Shown here: positions 31,501 to 39,112 of the stretch, one piece after another
Layout: each line of letters begins with the position of its first letter
Numbering within the stretch: position 1 is the stretch's first letter
Assembly (NCBI RefSeq): GCF_017308975.1
Contig: NZ_JADWPD010000029.1
Coordinates: 1-64,000 of the forward strand
DNA length: 64,000 bases
Direction of reading: 5' to 3'
DNA from: Amycolatopsis sp. MtRt-6
GTDB taxonomy: Bacteria; Actinomycetota; Actinomycetes; Mycobacteriales; Pseudonocardiaceae
Position numbers and translations under genes: made by a program
The notes under the pieces: model-generated
Told to the model about the DNA's origin: nothing
Seen by the model: only the letters and a program-made list of their open reading frames with translations
The model's database searches: none

Positions 31501-33772
31501 CGAACCGGACGGTCCCGCGCAGGTGCCGCACCCAGTGCTCCGGGTCGGCAGGGTCGCTGCCGGGCAACGTCGTGATCAGCGGAATCTCCGCCGGCCGCGG
31601 CGCAAGCCGGGCCGCCACCGCGCGCAACGCGGGCATGGCGGGTTCGACGAGCCGGGAATGGGCGGCGACGTCGACGCCGACCCACCGCGCGCGCACGCCG
31701 CCGGCCGCCAGCTCGGCGTGCAGCCGCTCGACGTCCGCGCGGGCGCCGGACACCGCGCAGGCGTCCGCGGCGTTGACGGCGGCGAGGTCCAGTCCCGGGT
31801 GCCGGGCGAGCAGGCCGAGCACCTCGGCCTCGCCGAGCGGGACGGCCAGCATGCCGCCGCCGTCGAGCCCGGTCATCAGCCGCGACCGTTCGGCGACCAG
31901 CCGGGCGGCGTCCGCGGCCGTCAGCACCCCGGCGACGACCGCCGCGGCGTACTCGCCGACGCTGTGGCCCAGCACGGCGTCCGGTCGCACGCCCCAGCTT
32001 TCCAGCAGCCGCGCCATCGCGACGGACGCGGTGAACAGCGCGGGCAGCCCGAGGCCGGGGTCGCGGGCCGCGCCGTGCGCCGGGTCGAGCAGCACGGCCC
32101 GGACCTCGGCGGGGAAGAACGCGGCCAGCTCGTCGACCGCCTCGGCGAACACCGGTTCGTCGCGGTGCAGCCCGGCGGCCATGCCCGCGTACTGCGCGCC
32201 GCCGCCGGGGAAGCCGAACACGATCCGGGGCGCGCGGGAGCCCGGCGAGGTCACCGGCGCGGCCCGCAGCGCCGCCGCGAGGTCCTCGCCCGGCGCGACC
32301 GCGACGGCGGCCCGGACCGGGAACTCCTTGCGTCCCACGGCGAGGGTGTGGGCGACGTCGGCGGGGTCGCCGGCGAGCCCGCCGGCCAGCGCCGCGGCGG
32401 TCGCCCGGCAGGCTTCGGCCGTGGCCGCCGAGACGACGACCAGCTGGGCGCGCGGGTCCGGGACGGCCGCCACCGGTGCCGGCGCCTCGCCGAGGACGAC
32501 GTGGCAGTTCGTCCCGCCGATGCCGAACGAGCTGACCCCGGCCCGCCGCGGGCCGTCGGCGGTCCACGGCTCGGTCTCGGTGACGATCCGGAACGGCGAG
32601 CCGTCGAGCCCCAGCTCGGGGTTGACCGGCGTGGCGTGCAGTGACGCCGGGATCGTGCGGTGGGCCAGTGCCAGGACGGTCTTGATGAGCCCGGCGACGC
32701 CGGCCGCGGAGTCGGCGTGCCCGATGGTGCCCTTCACCGAGCCGAGCCCGCACCACGGCGCGCCGGCCGGGCCGAACACCCGCCGCAGCGCCTGCACCTC
32801 GATCGGGTCCCCCAGTACGGTTCCCGTGCCATGTCCCTCCACATAGGACACGTCAGTGGGGTCGACGCCCGCCACGGCGAGGGCCTCGGCGATGGTGCGG
32901 GCCTGCCCTTCCGCCGACGGTGCGGTGAACCCGGCCCGGCGGGCGCCGTCGTTGGCGACCGCGGAGCCCAGGAGCACGGCGTGCACGTGGTCGCCCGACG
33001 CCAGCGCGTCCGCGAGCCGCCGCAGCACGACGACGCCCGCGCCCTGGGTGAACACGGTTCCGCGAGCGGCCGCGGAGTACGGCCGCGTGACGCCGTCGGC
33101 CGAGAAGGGCCCGTCCGGCACGTGCAGGTAGCCGCGGCCCTGCGGTACCCGCAGCGAAACCCCGCCGGCGAGCGCGGTGTCGCACTCCCCGGCCAGCAGC
33201 GACTGCGCGGCGACGTGCACGGCGACCAGGGAGGTCGCGCACGTGGCGCCGACCGCGATCGCCGGGCCGGTGAACCCGAACCGGTGCGCGGTGCGCAGCG
33301 GCAGGTAGTCCGCGACGTTGCCGGTGTGCAGCTGCAGGCTGCCCGCCGGGTCGGCGCCGCCGAGCGGGTCGAACCGGTGCGCGAGGTTCGTCGCCAGGTA
33401 GGCCGAGAGCGCGGCCCCGGCGAAGGTGCCGACGACTCCCGCGTCCCGGCCGCCGGCGTGCCCGGCGTGTTCGAGGGCGTGCCACGCCGTTTCGAGGAAC
33501 ACGCGCTGCTGCGGGTCGAGCAGCTCGGCCTCGGCGCCGGACAGGCCGAACGGCGCCGGGTCGAACCGGTCCTGGTCGTCGATCAGGCCGCCGACCGGGA
33601 CGTAGGCCGGGTTGCGCCGCAACGTCTCCGGCACCCCGCGCGCCGCGAGGTCCGCGTCGTCGAACCGGGTCAGCGCTTCGCGGCCCTCGGCGAGCAGGCG
33701 CCAGAAACCGTCCGCGTCGGGGGCACCGGGGTACCGGCAGGCGAATCCGACGACGGCGAGGGGATCAGTCAT
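25589..33772 (-). CDS. HMWP1-like PKS/NRPS: KS-AT-KR-ACP-Cy-PCP-Cy*-PCP-TE
   Basis: 2727 aa; ATG with AAGGA 7 nt upstream. KS (~1-430; Cys ~176 in T-C-A-T-S-L, H-G-T-G-T ~312). AT (~517-800; G-H-S-V-G-E ~601; V-A-A-H-S where H-A-F-H usually reports malonate). KR (T-G-G-L-G-N-V-G ~1039, Tyr ~1171). ACP (G-G-H-S-L ~1300). Cy (D-V-L-V-C-D ~1510). PCP (~1867). A second Cy-like domain whose motif is S-L-L-V-M-D (~2061), lacking the first Asp. PCP (~2418). TE (G-W-S-M-G-G ~2539). No adenylation domain, so the PCPs are charged in trans, plausibly by the Cys A domain of the HMWP2-like protein. Unlike yersiniabactin HMWP1 there is no internal methyltransferase; the MT-like gene just upstream may replace it. 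A 57-bp palindrome lies in frame near residue ~1815. Confidence 0.92.
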   Translation of the reverse strand: MTDPLAVVGFACRYPGAPDADGFWRLLAEGREALTRFDDADLAARGVPETLRRNPAYVPVGGLIDDQDRFDPAPFGLSGAEAELLDPQQRVFLETAWHALEHAGHAGGRDAGVVGTFAGAALSAYLATNLAHRFDPLGGADPAGSLQLHTGNVADYLPLRTAHRFGFTGPAIAVGATCATSLVAVHVAAQSLLAGECDTALAGGVSLRVPQGRGYLHVPDGPFSADGVTRPYSAAARGTVFTQGAGVVVLRRLADALASGDHVHAVLLGSAVANDGARRAGFTAPSAEGQARTIAEALAVAGVDPTDVSYVEGHGTGTVLGDPIEVQALRRVFGPAGAPWCGLGSVKGTIGHADSAAGVAGLIKTVLALAHRTIPASLHATPVNPELGLDGSPFRIVTETEPWTADGPRRAGVSSFGIGGTNCHVVLGEAPAPVAAVPDPRAQLVVVSAATAEACRATAAALAGGLAGDPADVAHTLAVGRKEFPVRAAVAVAPGEDLAAALRAAPVTSPGSRAPRIVFGFPGGGAQYAGMAAGLHRDEPVFAEAVDELAAFFPAEVRAVLLDPAHGAARDPGLGLPALFTASVAMARLLESWGVRPDAVLGHSVGEYAAAVVAGVLTAADAARLVAERSRLMTGLDGGGMLAVPLGEAEVLGLLARHPGLDLAAVNAADACAVSGARADVERLHAELAAGGVRARWVGVDVAAHSRLVEPAMPALRAVAARLAPRPAEIPLITTLPGSDPADPEHWVRHLRGTVRFASALDTACGADAVLVQVGPGGMLASLAARRGPSVTTFPRPDEGGDGRAAALDALGRLWALGVDVSPAAPHRPGRRRVPLPGYAFQRERYWVEPAPRVTDFASPGEPLQLPVWRQLPPLAAAAPSVRVVGDGPWADAVRAASGDGDPVAVVVAPPAGSRATPATGDEMWRLAEVVVGYRELGDLPVLQLTVHGEAVIGTEDVDPVAAGVRGLPRVLGQETGVRWRTLDVTPEPDARAVLAEVADLLAGDSAQELAVRGGKRWLRQWEPWRPGPAGSLPAEPVVVVTGGLGNVGRALARRLLDDGPAHVVLASRNPRPVPGVRVEAVDVTDAAALAELVDRVIEEHGRIDLLVHAPVVVELATLSEVDEETALRSLAPKVAGVVALRSAVEGRPVRRVLLMSSAAGTIGGFGLGAYVAASRFVDGFAHAMRGSAATWLAVDWDRWRFGTEAERESAAELTMRHALDSTDALAALLRLATVDSPAQVAVSPAELNSRSRALASRTVRASAGGAAVANAAERLVAQVWSEALGQKVTSREDDFFALGGHSLLATRVLARLRDDHGITLRLRDLLARPTVAGLAELVAAAGDEAGSAAIARAAEVGSAEIVPAADGATSEEPAAAVVGPAGGPFPLTRVQHAYWVGRSAGYGLGEVACHFYLEHLAPGLDVERYERAWNRVIARHEMLRSVVTADGENLVLPEVPGYRVPVHDVTEAGLAELRERLSRRVADPGRWPLIEAHVARLPGGEQRVLLSVDVLVCDSASYLIVDRELRALYADPDAELPVPATTFAECVAALEQRRGSAGHRRAAEYWRARELPAAPPLPVRDAGERPRFGRRRAILSRDRWAGIRERAAAAGVTPTAVLLAAYSDVLAEWSGSDHFCLTLTVFDRPAGHDGIVGEFSSLLLFEADRRGLAGFAARAAAAQARLFDDLDHSAFSGLEVLAEQARRTGRQRNVPVVFTGMLGLDTLGGEPHDTEWLGPVVHGVSQTPQVWLDHQAYERHGELILQWDVAETSLDAAEADRAFAGYVAWLEKLADTDWTTAEPGEADPSAPMWPSVRSTQPRPHWGASPGEAEAESLERALAAIWGELLDLDPAGIDPDTSFLAAGGDSLLAVRMASFIRQRLTVVLAPAEIRAEATLAELAAVVRVRSADGPAPRALATRVQRRLDAAEPFGLLPLQQAYFVGQQGGWELSYDSAHVCTDVALSEVDAERAPAALADALRRVTAHQPMLRARILPDGTQRLQPDAEIHLDVVDLRDSPDGEHSELRTIRDRMGTHGPDPVTGPGLHMCLVLLPGGRGRLFTSFSLLVMDGWSAAVFERELLTYVAEPNTVLPPLLVDFGDYAAALAEIRAGDEWAADRDWWWQRLDTLPAAPDVPLRTEPRAVSASLMAAREKRLPEWEALRAECARRELTPTAVLLAAYAVALARAAGQSRFLLNSLQANRLPLHPDVDRTIGAFSSTALLGIDLGDGGAFTDLARGVHGELTQSLAHNLVSGVEVARELARRRGSTRPVAPFVFQSTLGMAAAVGGERPETAGPLGRVDVSDYVQHIRTPQVYFELRVFELAGELVLNVAVVEDLFGADLVDRVFLDVVTRVRELAAGRGWDEHVSLSGAAAVAAVEARGGREAGAPAGETEQAIARLWTDLLGVSSVDRSDDFFALGGDSLLAVRMLGRLAGPPVPPREFLADPTVAGLARVLRADDAVAVPLKPGTGTPLFLLHPSGGDILCYTELARRLDAPNPVVALTDPGLVDGAGPADIPEMVRRYRRVVRRHQPHGPYLLGGWSMGGTVGHELARALRADGEEVALLLMIDANSPERIVALEGLDAGESEEETRLRYLRSVESFLGFDYGDGLGADALRRRLEADGLTVDERRFEVFARHLRALADHHAGPLDETVPVLLLRAGVVSPRNSRIGMGVDDSFDEPELGWRPYVEGELTVGEIDAHHYTILHDPAVTEVAASISAALEKTGL
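28301..28357. repeat. 57-bp palindromic REP/MITE-like element inside the PKS/NRPS gene
   Basis: AGCGCCCCAATGTGGCCTT (28301-28319) is exactly repeated in inverted form at 28339-28357, and the 19-bp middle is itself nearly palindromic (GGTTGCGTT/AACGCACC). The length of 57 bp is 19 codons, so it stays in frame and sits in the linker between the first Cy and its PCP. Its aromatic/Pro content (M-W-P, P-H-W-G) differs from the Ala/Glu-rich linker around it. It looks like an inserted mobile palindrome that the protein tolerates. Confidence 0.8.
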
Positions 33773-33802
33773 CAACCATTCCTTGGCAACGAAGGGGAAA
33801 CG

Positions 33803-34906
33803 TCAGACACGGCCGACGAACAGGTACTGCCCGATCCGGCCGAGCGGGTGTCCGGGCGGCGGCAGGCAATCGGCGTGGAAACCCGCTGCCCGCAAGGAGT
33901 CCAGCCACTCCTCGCGGCTGGGGAAGATGCGGTCGGTGCCCCGGCGGAAGTCGGTGAAGTCCGCGTCCGGGTCGGTGGCCGGCGGCGACATGAGGAACTG
34001 CATGGAGGTCATCAGCTGGTGGTGCTCGACGGTGGTGTCGACGAAGACCAGCGCGCCGCCGGGCGCGATCAGCTTCCGCAGCCCGGCCAGCGCTTCGGTC
34101 GCGTGCCGGGCGTTGTGCAGCACGTTCGCCGCGAGCACCACGTCGAAGGATTCCGGGGCGTGGCCTTGGGCGGCGAAGTCGCCGTTGACGTCGAAGAGGC
34201 CGTAGCGGACCCAGTCGTAGGCGGCGAAGCGGTCCTTCGCCGAGGACAGGAAGAACCGCGAGACGTCGGTGAAGAGGTAATCCGGCCGGCAGGCGGCGAG
34301 CGCGGGCAGCACCACCGCGCTCGTGCCCCCGACGCCGGCGCCGATCTCCAGCACGCGCAGCCCCGGCCGCGCCAGCGACGCGACGACCTCGGCGGCCGCC
34401 GCGTTGGCGTACCGGCTGGCCACATTGCGCTGGTAGACGTCGTCGGCGACGTCGAGGTCGGCGTCGGCGAACAGCAGGGCCTGCAGGGAAATCTCGTCGC
34501 GCAGCAGCTCCGGCAGGTAGGACACGCTGAGCTGGAAGAACCGGGCGAGGCCGGCCCCGTGCTCGAGCCCGCGCGCGGCGGTGTCCAGCTCGGCGCGAGC
34601 CCGCTCGACCTCGGCGGCGGTGACCGGACGACGCAGCCGGTACCGGCCGGCTTCGACCGTCGCGAGGTCGTGGGCGACCAGTGCCCGCAGCCAGCGCCGG
34701 ACGATCCGCCGGTGCCGCGGGGCGACCCGCGTGGCCGCGTAGACCTCGTCGAGGTCGTGGGCGCCGGTCAGGCCGTGGCGCCCCAGCGTGAACACGATCG
34801 CCAGCAGCGCCACCGCGTCGAGCCGGTCCACCAAGGCCGCGAGGCCGTCCAGATCGGCACCTGCGACGGCGCGTTCGCCCGCCGCGTGCCCGCTTCCCGA
34901 GATCAC
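33803..34906 (-). CDS. SAM-dependent methyltransferase (PKS/NRPS MT-like, free-standing)
   Basis: 367 aa, GTG start with AGGGTGG upstream. SAM-binding motif I is L-E-I-G-A-G-V-G-G-T (near residue 180), followed by Y-L-F-T-D-V-S-R-F-F-L, V-L-A-A-N-V-L-H-N-A and G-G-A-L-V-F-V-D-T. This pattern matches the methyltransferase domains embedded in HMWP1-type and other PKS/NRPS proteins. The first ~150 residues are helical and carry no clear motif. First gene of the minus-strand operon running to 19631; a Zur/Fur box covers its promoter 15 bp before the start. Likely role: C- or N-methylation of the chain on the HMWP1-like line, replacing the missing internal MT domain. Confidence 0.82.
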   Translation of the reverse strand: MISGSGHAAGERAVAGADLDGLAALVDRLDAVALLAIVFTLGRHGLTGAHDLDEVYAATRVAPRHRRIVRRWLRALVAHDLATVEAGRYRLRRPVTAAEVERARAELDTAARGLEHGAGLARFFQLSVSYLPELLRDEISLQALLFADADLDVADDVYQRNVASRYANAAAAEVVASLARPGLRVLEIGAGVGGTSAVVLPALAACRPDYLFTDVSRFFLSSAKDRFAAYDWVRYGLFDVNGDFAAQGHAPESFDVVLAANVLHNARHATEALAGLRKLIAPGGALVFVDTTVEHHQLMTSMQFLMSPPATDPDADFTDFRRGTDRIFPSREEWLDSLRAAGFHADCLPPPGHPLGRIGQYLFVGRV

Positions 34907-34919
34907 CCGGCCACCCTAG

Positions 34920-34936
34920 ATGATAATGATTTTCAT
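34920..34936. promoter_or_regulatory. Zur/Fur-type box controlling the metallophore operon
   Basis: ATGATAATGATTTTCAT is a 17-bp palindrome with 7 of 8 pairs matching around a central G. Its core TGATAATGATTTTCA differs from the Zur pattern TGAAAATGATTTTCA at one base and also resembles classical Fur boxes (GATAATGATAATCATTATC). It lies directly before the methyltransferase start (34906) and overlaps the stop codon of the sensor-kinase gene. It should repress the 15-kb biosynthesis-plus-import operon in high zinc or iron. The AT-richness stands out sharply from the surrounding DNA. Confidence 0.8.
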
Positions 34937-36213
34937 TTCAATGTACGGTCTGCGGAAGTCTCCCGGCGTTCGGCGGGGAGCCGGACGCGGATCCAGGTGC
35001 CGCGCTCGCCCGGCCGGACCGAGACCGTCCCGGCGCAGGCGGTGACCACGGAGTGCACGATGCTCAGCCCCAGGCCGGCACCGCGCTCCTCCGGCGGCCG
35101 CTGTCGCGCCTCGTCGCAGCGGAAGAACCGCTCGAAGACGCGCGAGCGGTCCGCCTCGGCGATCCCCGGCCCGTCGTCGACGACGTCGAGCACGGCGTCC
35201 GTTCCCTCGGTGCGCAGCACGACTTCCGCGCGCGTCCCGGCCGGCGTGTGCCTGCCGACGTTGGCCAGCAGGCAGGACACCGCCTCCCGCAGCCACGGCT
35301 CGGCGCCCGTCACCACGGGCGGTTCGCCCTCGCAGCGGTAGCGCACCGGGTGCCCGGGGTGGGCCGCCCGGCTCGCTTCGACCGCTTCCCGGCACAGCGC
35401 GTCCAGCTCGACCGGGCCGGGGTGCTCCGGACGGCCTTCGTCGATCCGCGCGAGCAGCAGCAGGTGGTCGGCCAGCGCGGTCAGCCGCCGTGCCTCCCGC
35501 TCGACCTCCCCCAGCGCGTGTTCGCGGGCGTCGCGGTCGGCCAGCACTCCCAGCCGCAGCAGCTGGGCGTAGCCGATGATCACGGTCAGTGGCGTCCGGA
35601 GCTCGTGGCCGGCGTCGGAGACGAACCACCGCAGCCGATCGTCCGTTTCGGACAGCCGGGCGACCGGCTCCGGCGCCCGCGACGTCCGCCGGAGCAGCGC
35701 GGTCGCGACCACCGCCACCAGCACGCACACCACCGCGCCGGCGGCGAGCATCGCGCCCGCCGTCCGCACCGCGACCGCGATCTGCCCGCTCAGCGCGCGG
35801 GCCGTGATCACGAACGCGCCGCCGCCGACCCGGTCGACGACGCCGTAGAAGCGGCCGAAGAACCGATGCTCCCCGTCGGCGGCGGCCACGCGCAACGCCG
35901 CCGGGCCGGGCACCGGGAACCCGGCGGCGCGGACGCCGATCCGCTCGGCCACCGCGCCGTCGGGCCGCACGAGGAGGACGACGCCCTCCTCGTCGCCGTC
36001 GGCCGGATTCGGGGTCGCTTCGCCACCCCCGAGCCGGGCGACCTGGTACATCCGGCTCGCGTCGATCAGCTCGCGGTTGCGGATCTGCTGGTAGACCACC
36101 AGCCCGCCGACGGCGAGAAGGTTCATCGCGCACACGGTGACGAGCGCGACCAGTACCCCGGTGCGCACCAGACGACGGTGCGGCGACCGCGGGCGGCGGC
36201 GGTGCCCGATCAT
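34933..36213 (-). CDS. Membrane sensor histidine kinase
   Basis: 426 aa. TM1 is at about residues 17-41, followed by a ~110-residue extracytoplasmic sensor and TM2 at 152-174. The phospho-acceptor is His203 in A-G-H-E-L-R-T-P, with an HATPase domain (N-V-G-R-H, D-D-G-P-G-I, G-A-G-L-G-L-S). No response-regulator gene is adjacent. It follows the PucR-type gene by 10 bp on the same strand. Its last codon lies inside the Zur/Fur box. Similar in layout to the kinase at 40796. Confidence 0.9.
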   Translation of the reverse strand: MIGHRRRPRSPHRRLVRTGVLVALVTVCAMNLLAVGGLVVYQQIRNRELIDASRMYQVARLGGGEATPNPADGDEEGVVLLVRPDGAVAERIGVRAAGFPVPGPAALRVAAADGEHRFFGRFYGVVDRVGGGAFVITARALSGQIAVAVRTAGAMLAAGAVVCVLVAVVATALLRRTSRAPEPVARLSETDDRLRWFVSDAGHELRTPLTVIIGYAQLLRLGVLADRDAREHALGEVEREARRLTALADHLLLLARIDEGRPEHPGPVELDALCREAVEASRAAHPGHPVRYRCEGEPPVVTGAEPWLREAVSCLLANVGRHTPAGTRAEVVLRTEGTDAVLDVVDDGPGIAEADRSRVFERFFRCDEARQRPPEERGAGLGLSIVHSVVTACAGTVSVRPGERGTWIRVRLPAERRETSADRTLK

Positions 36214-36223
36214 GCCGGACCGG

Positions 36224-37354
36224 TCACCGCGGACCCGTCACGGCCGCGAACTGCGCCCGGACCGCCCTCGCGTGCGCCGTCGTCATCGCGATCGCCAGCA
36301 CCTGCAGGCCCGCCGGCTTCACCGGGTCGTACCCGGTCAGCTGCCCGATCCGCTTCAGCCGGTAGTCGAGGGTGCTGCGGTGCACGATCAGCTCCGCGGC
36401 CGCACGGGTGCGGTTGCCGTCGGCCCGGACGAACGCCCGCAGGGTGCCGGCGAGCCCGGGCCCGGCGAGCACCGGCTCGATCAGCCGGCGCAGCTCCGCC
36501 TCGATCGCCGGGTGGCGCAGCGCCGCGTACTCGACCGCGAAGTCCTCCAGCCGGTGGACCCCGGCGGGCGCGCCCGAACCCGCCGCCAGCGCCACGACGT
36601 CACCGGCGGTGGCCGCGGCCGCCGGGACCTCGGCCGTCCGCGCCCAGTACGGCGCCACCCACGCCGCCGGGAGCGCGGCCCGCAGCCCGGCCGCCAGCTC
36701 CGGGCCCCGGCCCGGGCCCGCCTCCGGCACAAGCAGGAAGCCCGCGCTCCCCCGCGCCAAAGCCACCCCGCCCAGGGTGGGCAGCCGGTCGAGGACGCCG
36801 TGGCCGCACCGCACCGCGAGCACCTGGTAGGAGGCCGCCGCGCCCGGTACCCGCTGCCCGGACAGCAGGGCCGCCGCGAGCTGTTCGCCGTCGAGCGGGG
36901 CCGCCGCCGGTGACCGGGCGTGCCGATGGAACCCGCCGGCCAGGCCGCGAGTCACGGCGTGCCCGATCCGCACGACGTCCTTGAGGCGGCCCGAGGACAC
37001 CGGTCGCGTCCCGGCCGCGCGCTCGACCGCCCAGGCCGTCAGCCGGCCGACGAGCACGAGCAACGGGTCCGGCCGCACGCCCGCGGCAGCCAGCGCGCTG
37101 CCGGCCCGGGCCGTCTCCTCGGCCTCGCGGGCCGACGTCCACGCCCGCTGGTCGGCCGAAACGAGGGCGGCGACCGTGGCGCCGAGCAGCCGCCGCACGA
37201 CGGCCCGCGTCTCCCGGGGCTGCTCCTCGATCGCGGTCACGACCTCCGCCCGCAGCTCGGCCGGGAGCCCGGCGACCGCCGGGAAGGCCGTCCGCGCCCA
37301 GGACGTCCCTTCGGGCATGAAGGCCGCCTCGGCGCGGATCGACGTGCTGGTCAT
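36224..37354 (-). CDS. PucR/CdaR-type transcription regulator (1 of 4)
   Basis: 376 aa. The C-terminal ~60 residues carry the PucR helix-turn-helix: D-G-N-R-T-R-A-A-A-E-L-I-V-H-R-S-T-L-D-Y-R followed by R-I-G-Q-L-T-G. The middle part is a GGDEF-like/ligand-sensing region and the N-terminus is helical. ATG at 37354 chosen; an earlier in-frame start at 37372 is possible. It heads a two-gene unit with the sensor kinase and is divergent from a paralogue at 37817. The ligand and targets are unknown. Confidence 0.85.
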   Translation of the reverse strand: MTSTSIRAEAAFMPEGTSWARTAFPAVAGLPAELRAEVVTAIEEQPRETRAVVRRLLGATVAALVSADQRAWTSAREAEETARAGSALAAAGVRPDPLLVLVGRLTAWAVERAAGTRPVSSGRLKDVVRIGHAVTRGLAGGFHRHARSPAAAPLDGEQLAAALLSGQRVPGAAASYQVLAVRCGHGVLDRLPTLGGVALARGSAGFLLVPEAGPGRGPELAAGLRAALPAAWVAPYWARTAEVPAAAATAGDVVALAAGSGAPAGVHRLEDFAVEYAALRHPAIEAELRRLIEPVLAGPGLAGTLRAFVRADGNRTRAAAELIVHRSTLDYRLKRIGQLTGYDPVKPAGLQVLAIAMTTAHARAVRAQFAAVTGPR

Positions 37355-37816
37355 CCTGCTGCCTTTCTCCACGAGCCGAAATCCACTCCACGTTATCGGT
37401 TCGAGACCGACCGTTCATTGCGCGGACACCGGAACATTCTTCGACGAAATCGAGTCACCGGAATCAGCCGGAGCCGCGTTCGCCGGACGGCCGTCCGCGG
37501 ACCGCGGAGCTACCGAACGAAATGTCCGGTACGGGCGATTGCCGGAACGTGGCCGCGGAACCCCGCACCTCGGGCACTTGCCGACGAATCCCCTGGACCA
37601 CACCACTTTCGAAATGGTTCAATTGACCTACCGCACGGCCACCGGTGAATTCGGGCACACTTCTTGCCCAGAAGCACAGCCATTTCCAGCACGAGCGGGG
37701 CGCTTACGCAAATCGCTGAAACCTTTCCCGATGACTCTGATTACCCCGCCGATCGGCCCCCGCTAGATTCGGCACACCCATCCGCGAATCCACAGGTCAG
37801 AACCGGGGGTCATGTC
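37355..37816. other. 462-bp intergenic region between divergent PucR-type genes
   Basis: No coding signal was accepted here. The region is less GC-rich than its surroundings and contains several short CCGGAAC/ATTC-type stretches and partial palindromes (for example CCGAACGAAATGTCCGG near 37510-37530). It must hold both divergent promoters. No known operator consensus was recognised. Confidence 0.6.
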
Positions 37817-38974
37817 ATGACCACAACGCTGCGCCCCGAGCCGGGCCTCGTCGCCCCAGCCGATCTCGCCGCAACCCTCTGGGCGGACGTCGCGCCGATC
37901 CTGCGCGACGTACCGGAACCACTCGACGCGGCACTGCACTCGCTGCTGCGGTCCGTCATCCCGCTGATGACGTCGGCCGCGGACGGCGACGACCGGTGGT
38001 CGGAGGAAACGGCCACCCGGATCCGCCAGCACGTCGCGAAGATCGCCGACGCCACCACCGACGTCACCCCCATCGTCGGGATGGTCAGCGAACTGACCTC
38101 CCGGGTGCTCCACGTCGTGATGTCCGGGGCGGGCACGCGCCCGGCCGCCTCGCCGCGGACGGTGTCGGCGGCCGGCAGCAGGCTCGTCGCCGAACTGCTC
38201 GCCGGGGCCCACCACACCACGACGCGGAAGCACCGCGGCACCCTCGCCAAGGGCCGGTCGCAACGCGCGCAGGAACTGCTCCGCGGCATCCGCACCGAAG
38301 CCGACGACGACTACGACCTCGCCCCCGCCTACGCGGTGGTCGCCGTGCACTGCGGCGAACCGCTCGACACGGCCGTGCTGACCGGCACGTTCGACCAGGT
38401 CGCCCCGGACGGGGCACTGACCGCACTCGGCCCGGCGGGCGGCTTCGCGCTACTGCCGGCCGGCGACGAAGCCCGCGCGGCACAGCTCGCCCGGCGCGCG
38501 CACGCCGGGTTGCCCGGCCGGGTGTGGATGTCGGTGTCGTGGCGTCCGCGCGGCGAAGTCGCCTGGGGCCGCCAGGAAGCGGGCAAGGTGCTGTCCCTCG
38601 CGCTGGCCGCCGACCACGAGCCCGGCGTCTACCTGCTGGAGGACCTGCTCGTCGAGTTCGCCGTCGCCCGCGAGCCGACGGTCAGCGACAACCTGGTGCG
38701 GATCATCGAGCCGCTGCTGCAGCACCCCGCCCTGCTCGAGACGCTCAAGGTCCTGGTGGCGACCGACGGCAACCGCAGCCAGGCCGCGGAACGGCTCATC
38801 ATCCACCGCAGCACGCTCGATTACCGCATCCAGCGCATCGAGCAGCTGACCGGTCTGCACCCCGGCAGCGTCCGCGGGATCAACGTCCTCAGCGCGGCCT
38901 TGACCGCGCACGCCGTGGCGGCGCAGGCCGACCGGCCGGGCACCCCGAAACCCCGGGCCGGCGGCAATTCATGA
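37817..38974 (+). CDS. PucR/CdaR-type transcription regulator (2 of 4)
   Basis: 385 aa. The C-terminal HTH is D-G-N-R-S-Q-A-A-E-R-L-I-I-H-R-S-T-L-D-Y-R then R-I-E-Q-L-T-G. A central domain begins Y-A-V-V-A-V-H-C-G and the N-terminal ~180 residues are helical. It is closely similar to the regulators at 36224, 44873 and 49303. The response regulator starts 138 bp further on the same strand. A G-run precedes the ATG. Confidence 0.87.
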   Translation: MTTTLRPEPGLVAPADLAATLWADVAPILRDVPEPLDAALHSLLRSVIPLMTSAADGDDRWSEETATRIRQHVAKIADATTDVTPIVGMVSELTSRVLHVVMSGAGTRPAASPRTVSAAGSRLVAELLAGAHHTTTRKHRGTLAKGRSQRAQELLRGIRTEADDDYDLAPAYAVVAVHCGEPLDTAVLTGTFDQVAPDGALTALGPAGGFALLPAGDEARAAQLARRAHAGLPGRVWMSVSWRPRGEVAWGRQEAGKVLSLALAADHEPGVYLLEDLLVEFAVAREPTVSDNLVRIIEPLLQHPALLETLKVLVATDGNRSQAAERLIIHRSTLDYRIQRIEQLTGLHPGSVRGINVLSAALTAHAVAAQADRPGTPKPRAGGNS

Positions 38975-39112
38975 GCAGTATTCATATTGCCGCCACGGCC
39001 GGCCCGCACAATTTCCCGAATACTTCTCACGTCTCGCGCGGGACCCGCGGCCGAAGATGAACTCCCGATTCCGCCCGGGTTTCCGCGAGCACGGCCGAAG
39101 GAGGTGACCCCG

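Noticed and set aside
25589..33772. A methyltransferase domain inside the HMWP1-like protein, as in yersiniabactin
   Set aside because: No SAM motif is visible between AT and KR or between Cy and PCP. The ~240 residues before KR read as the KR structural subdomain.
34916..36133. A 405-aa frame overlapping the sensor kinase in another frame
   Set aside because: It is a shadow of the kinase gene; Arg/Gly-rich with no motifs.
37464..37692. Short minus-strand frames in the gap between the two divergent PucR-type genes
   Set aside because: They overlap one another in different frames, have no ribosome sites and no similarity to the small-peptide family.
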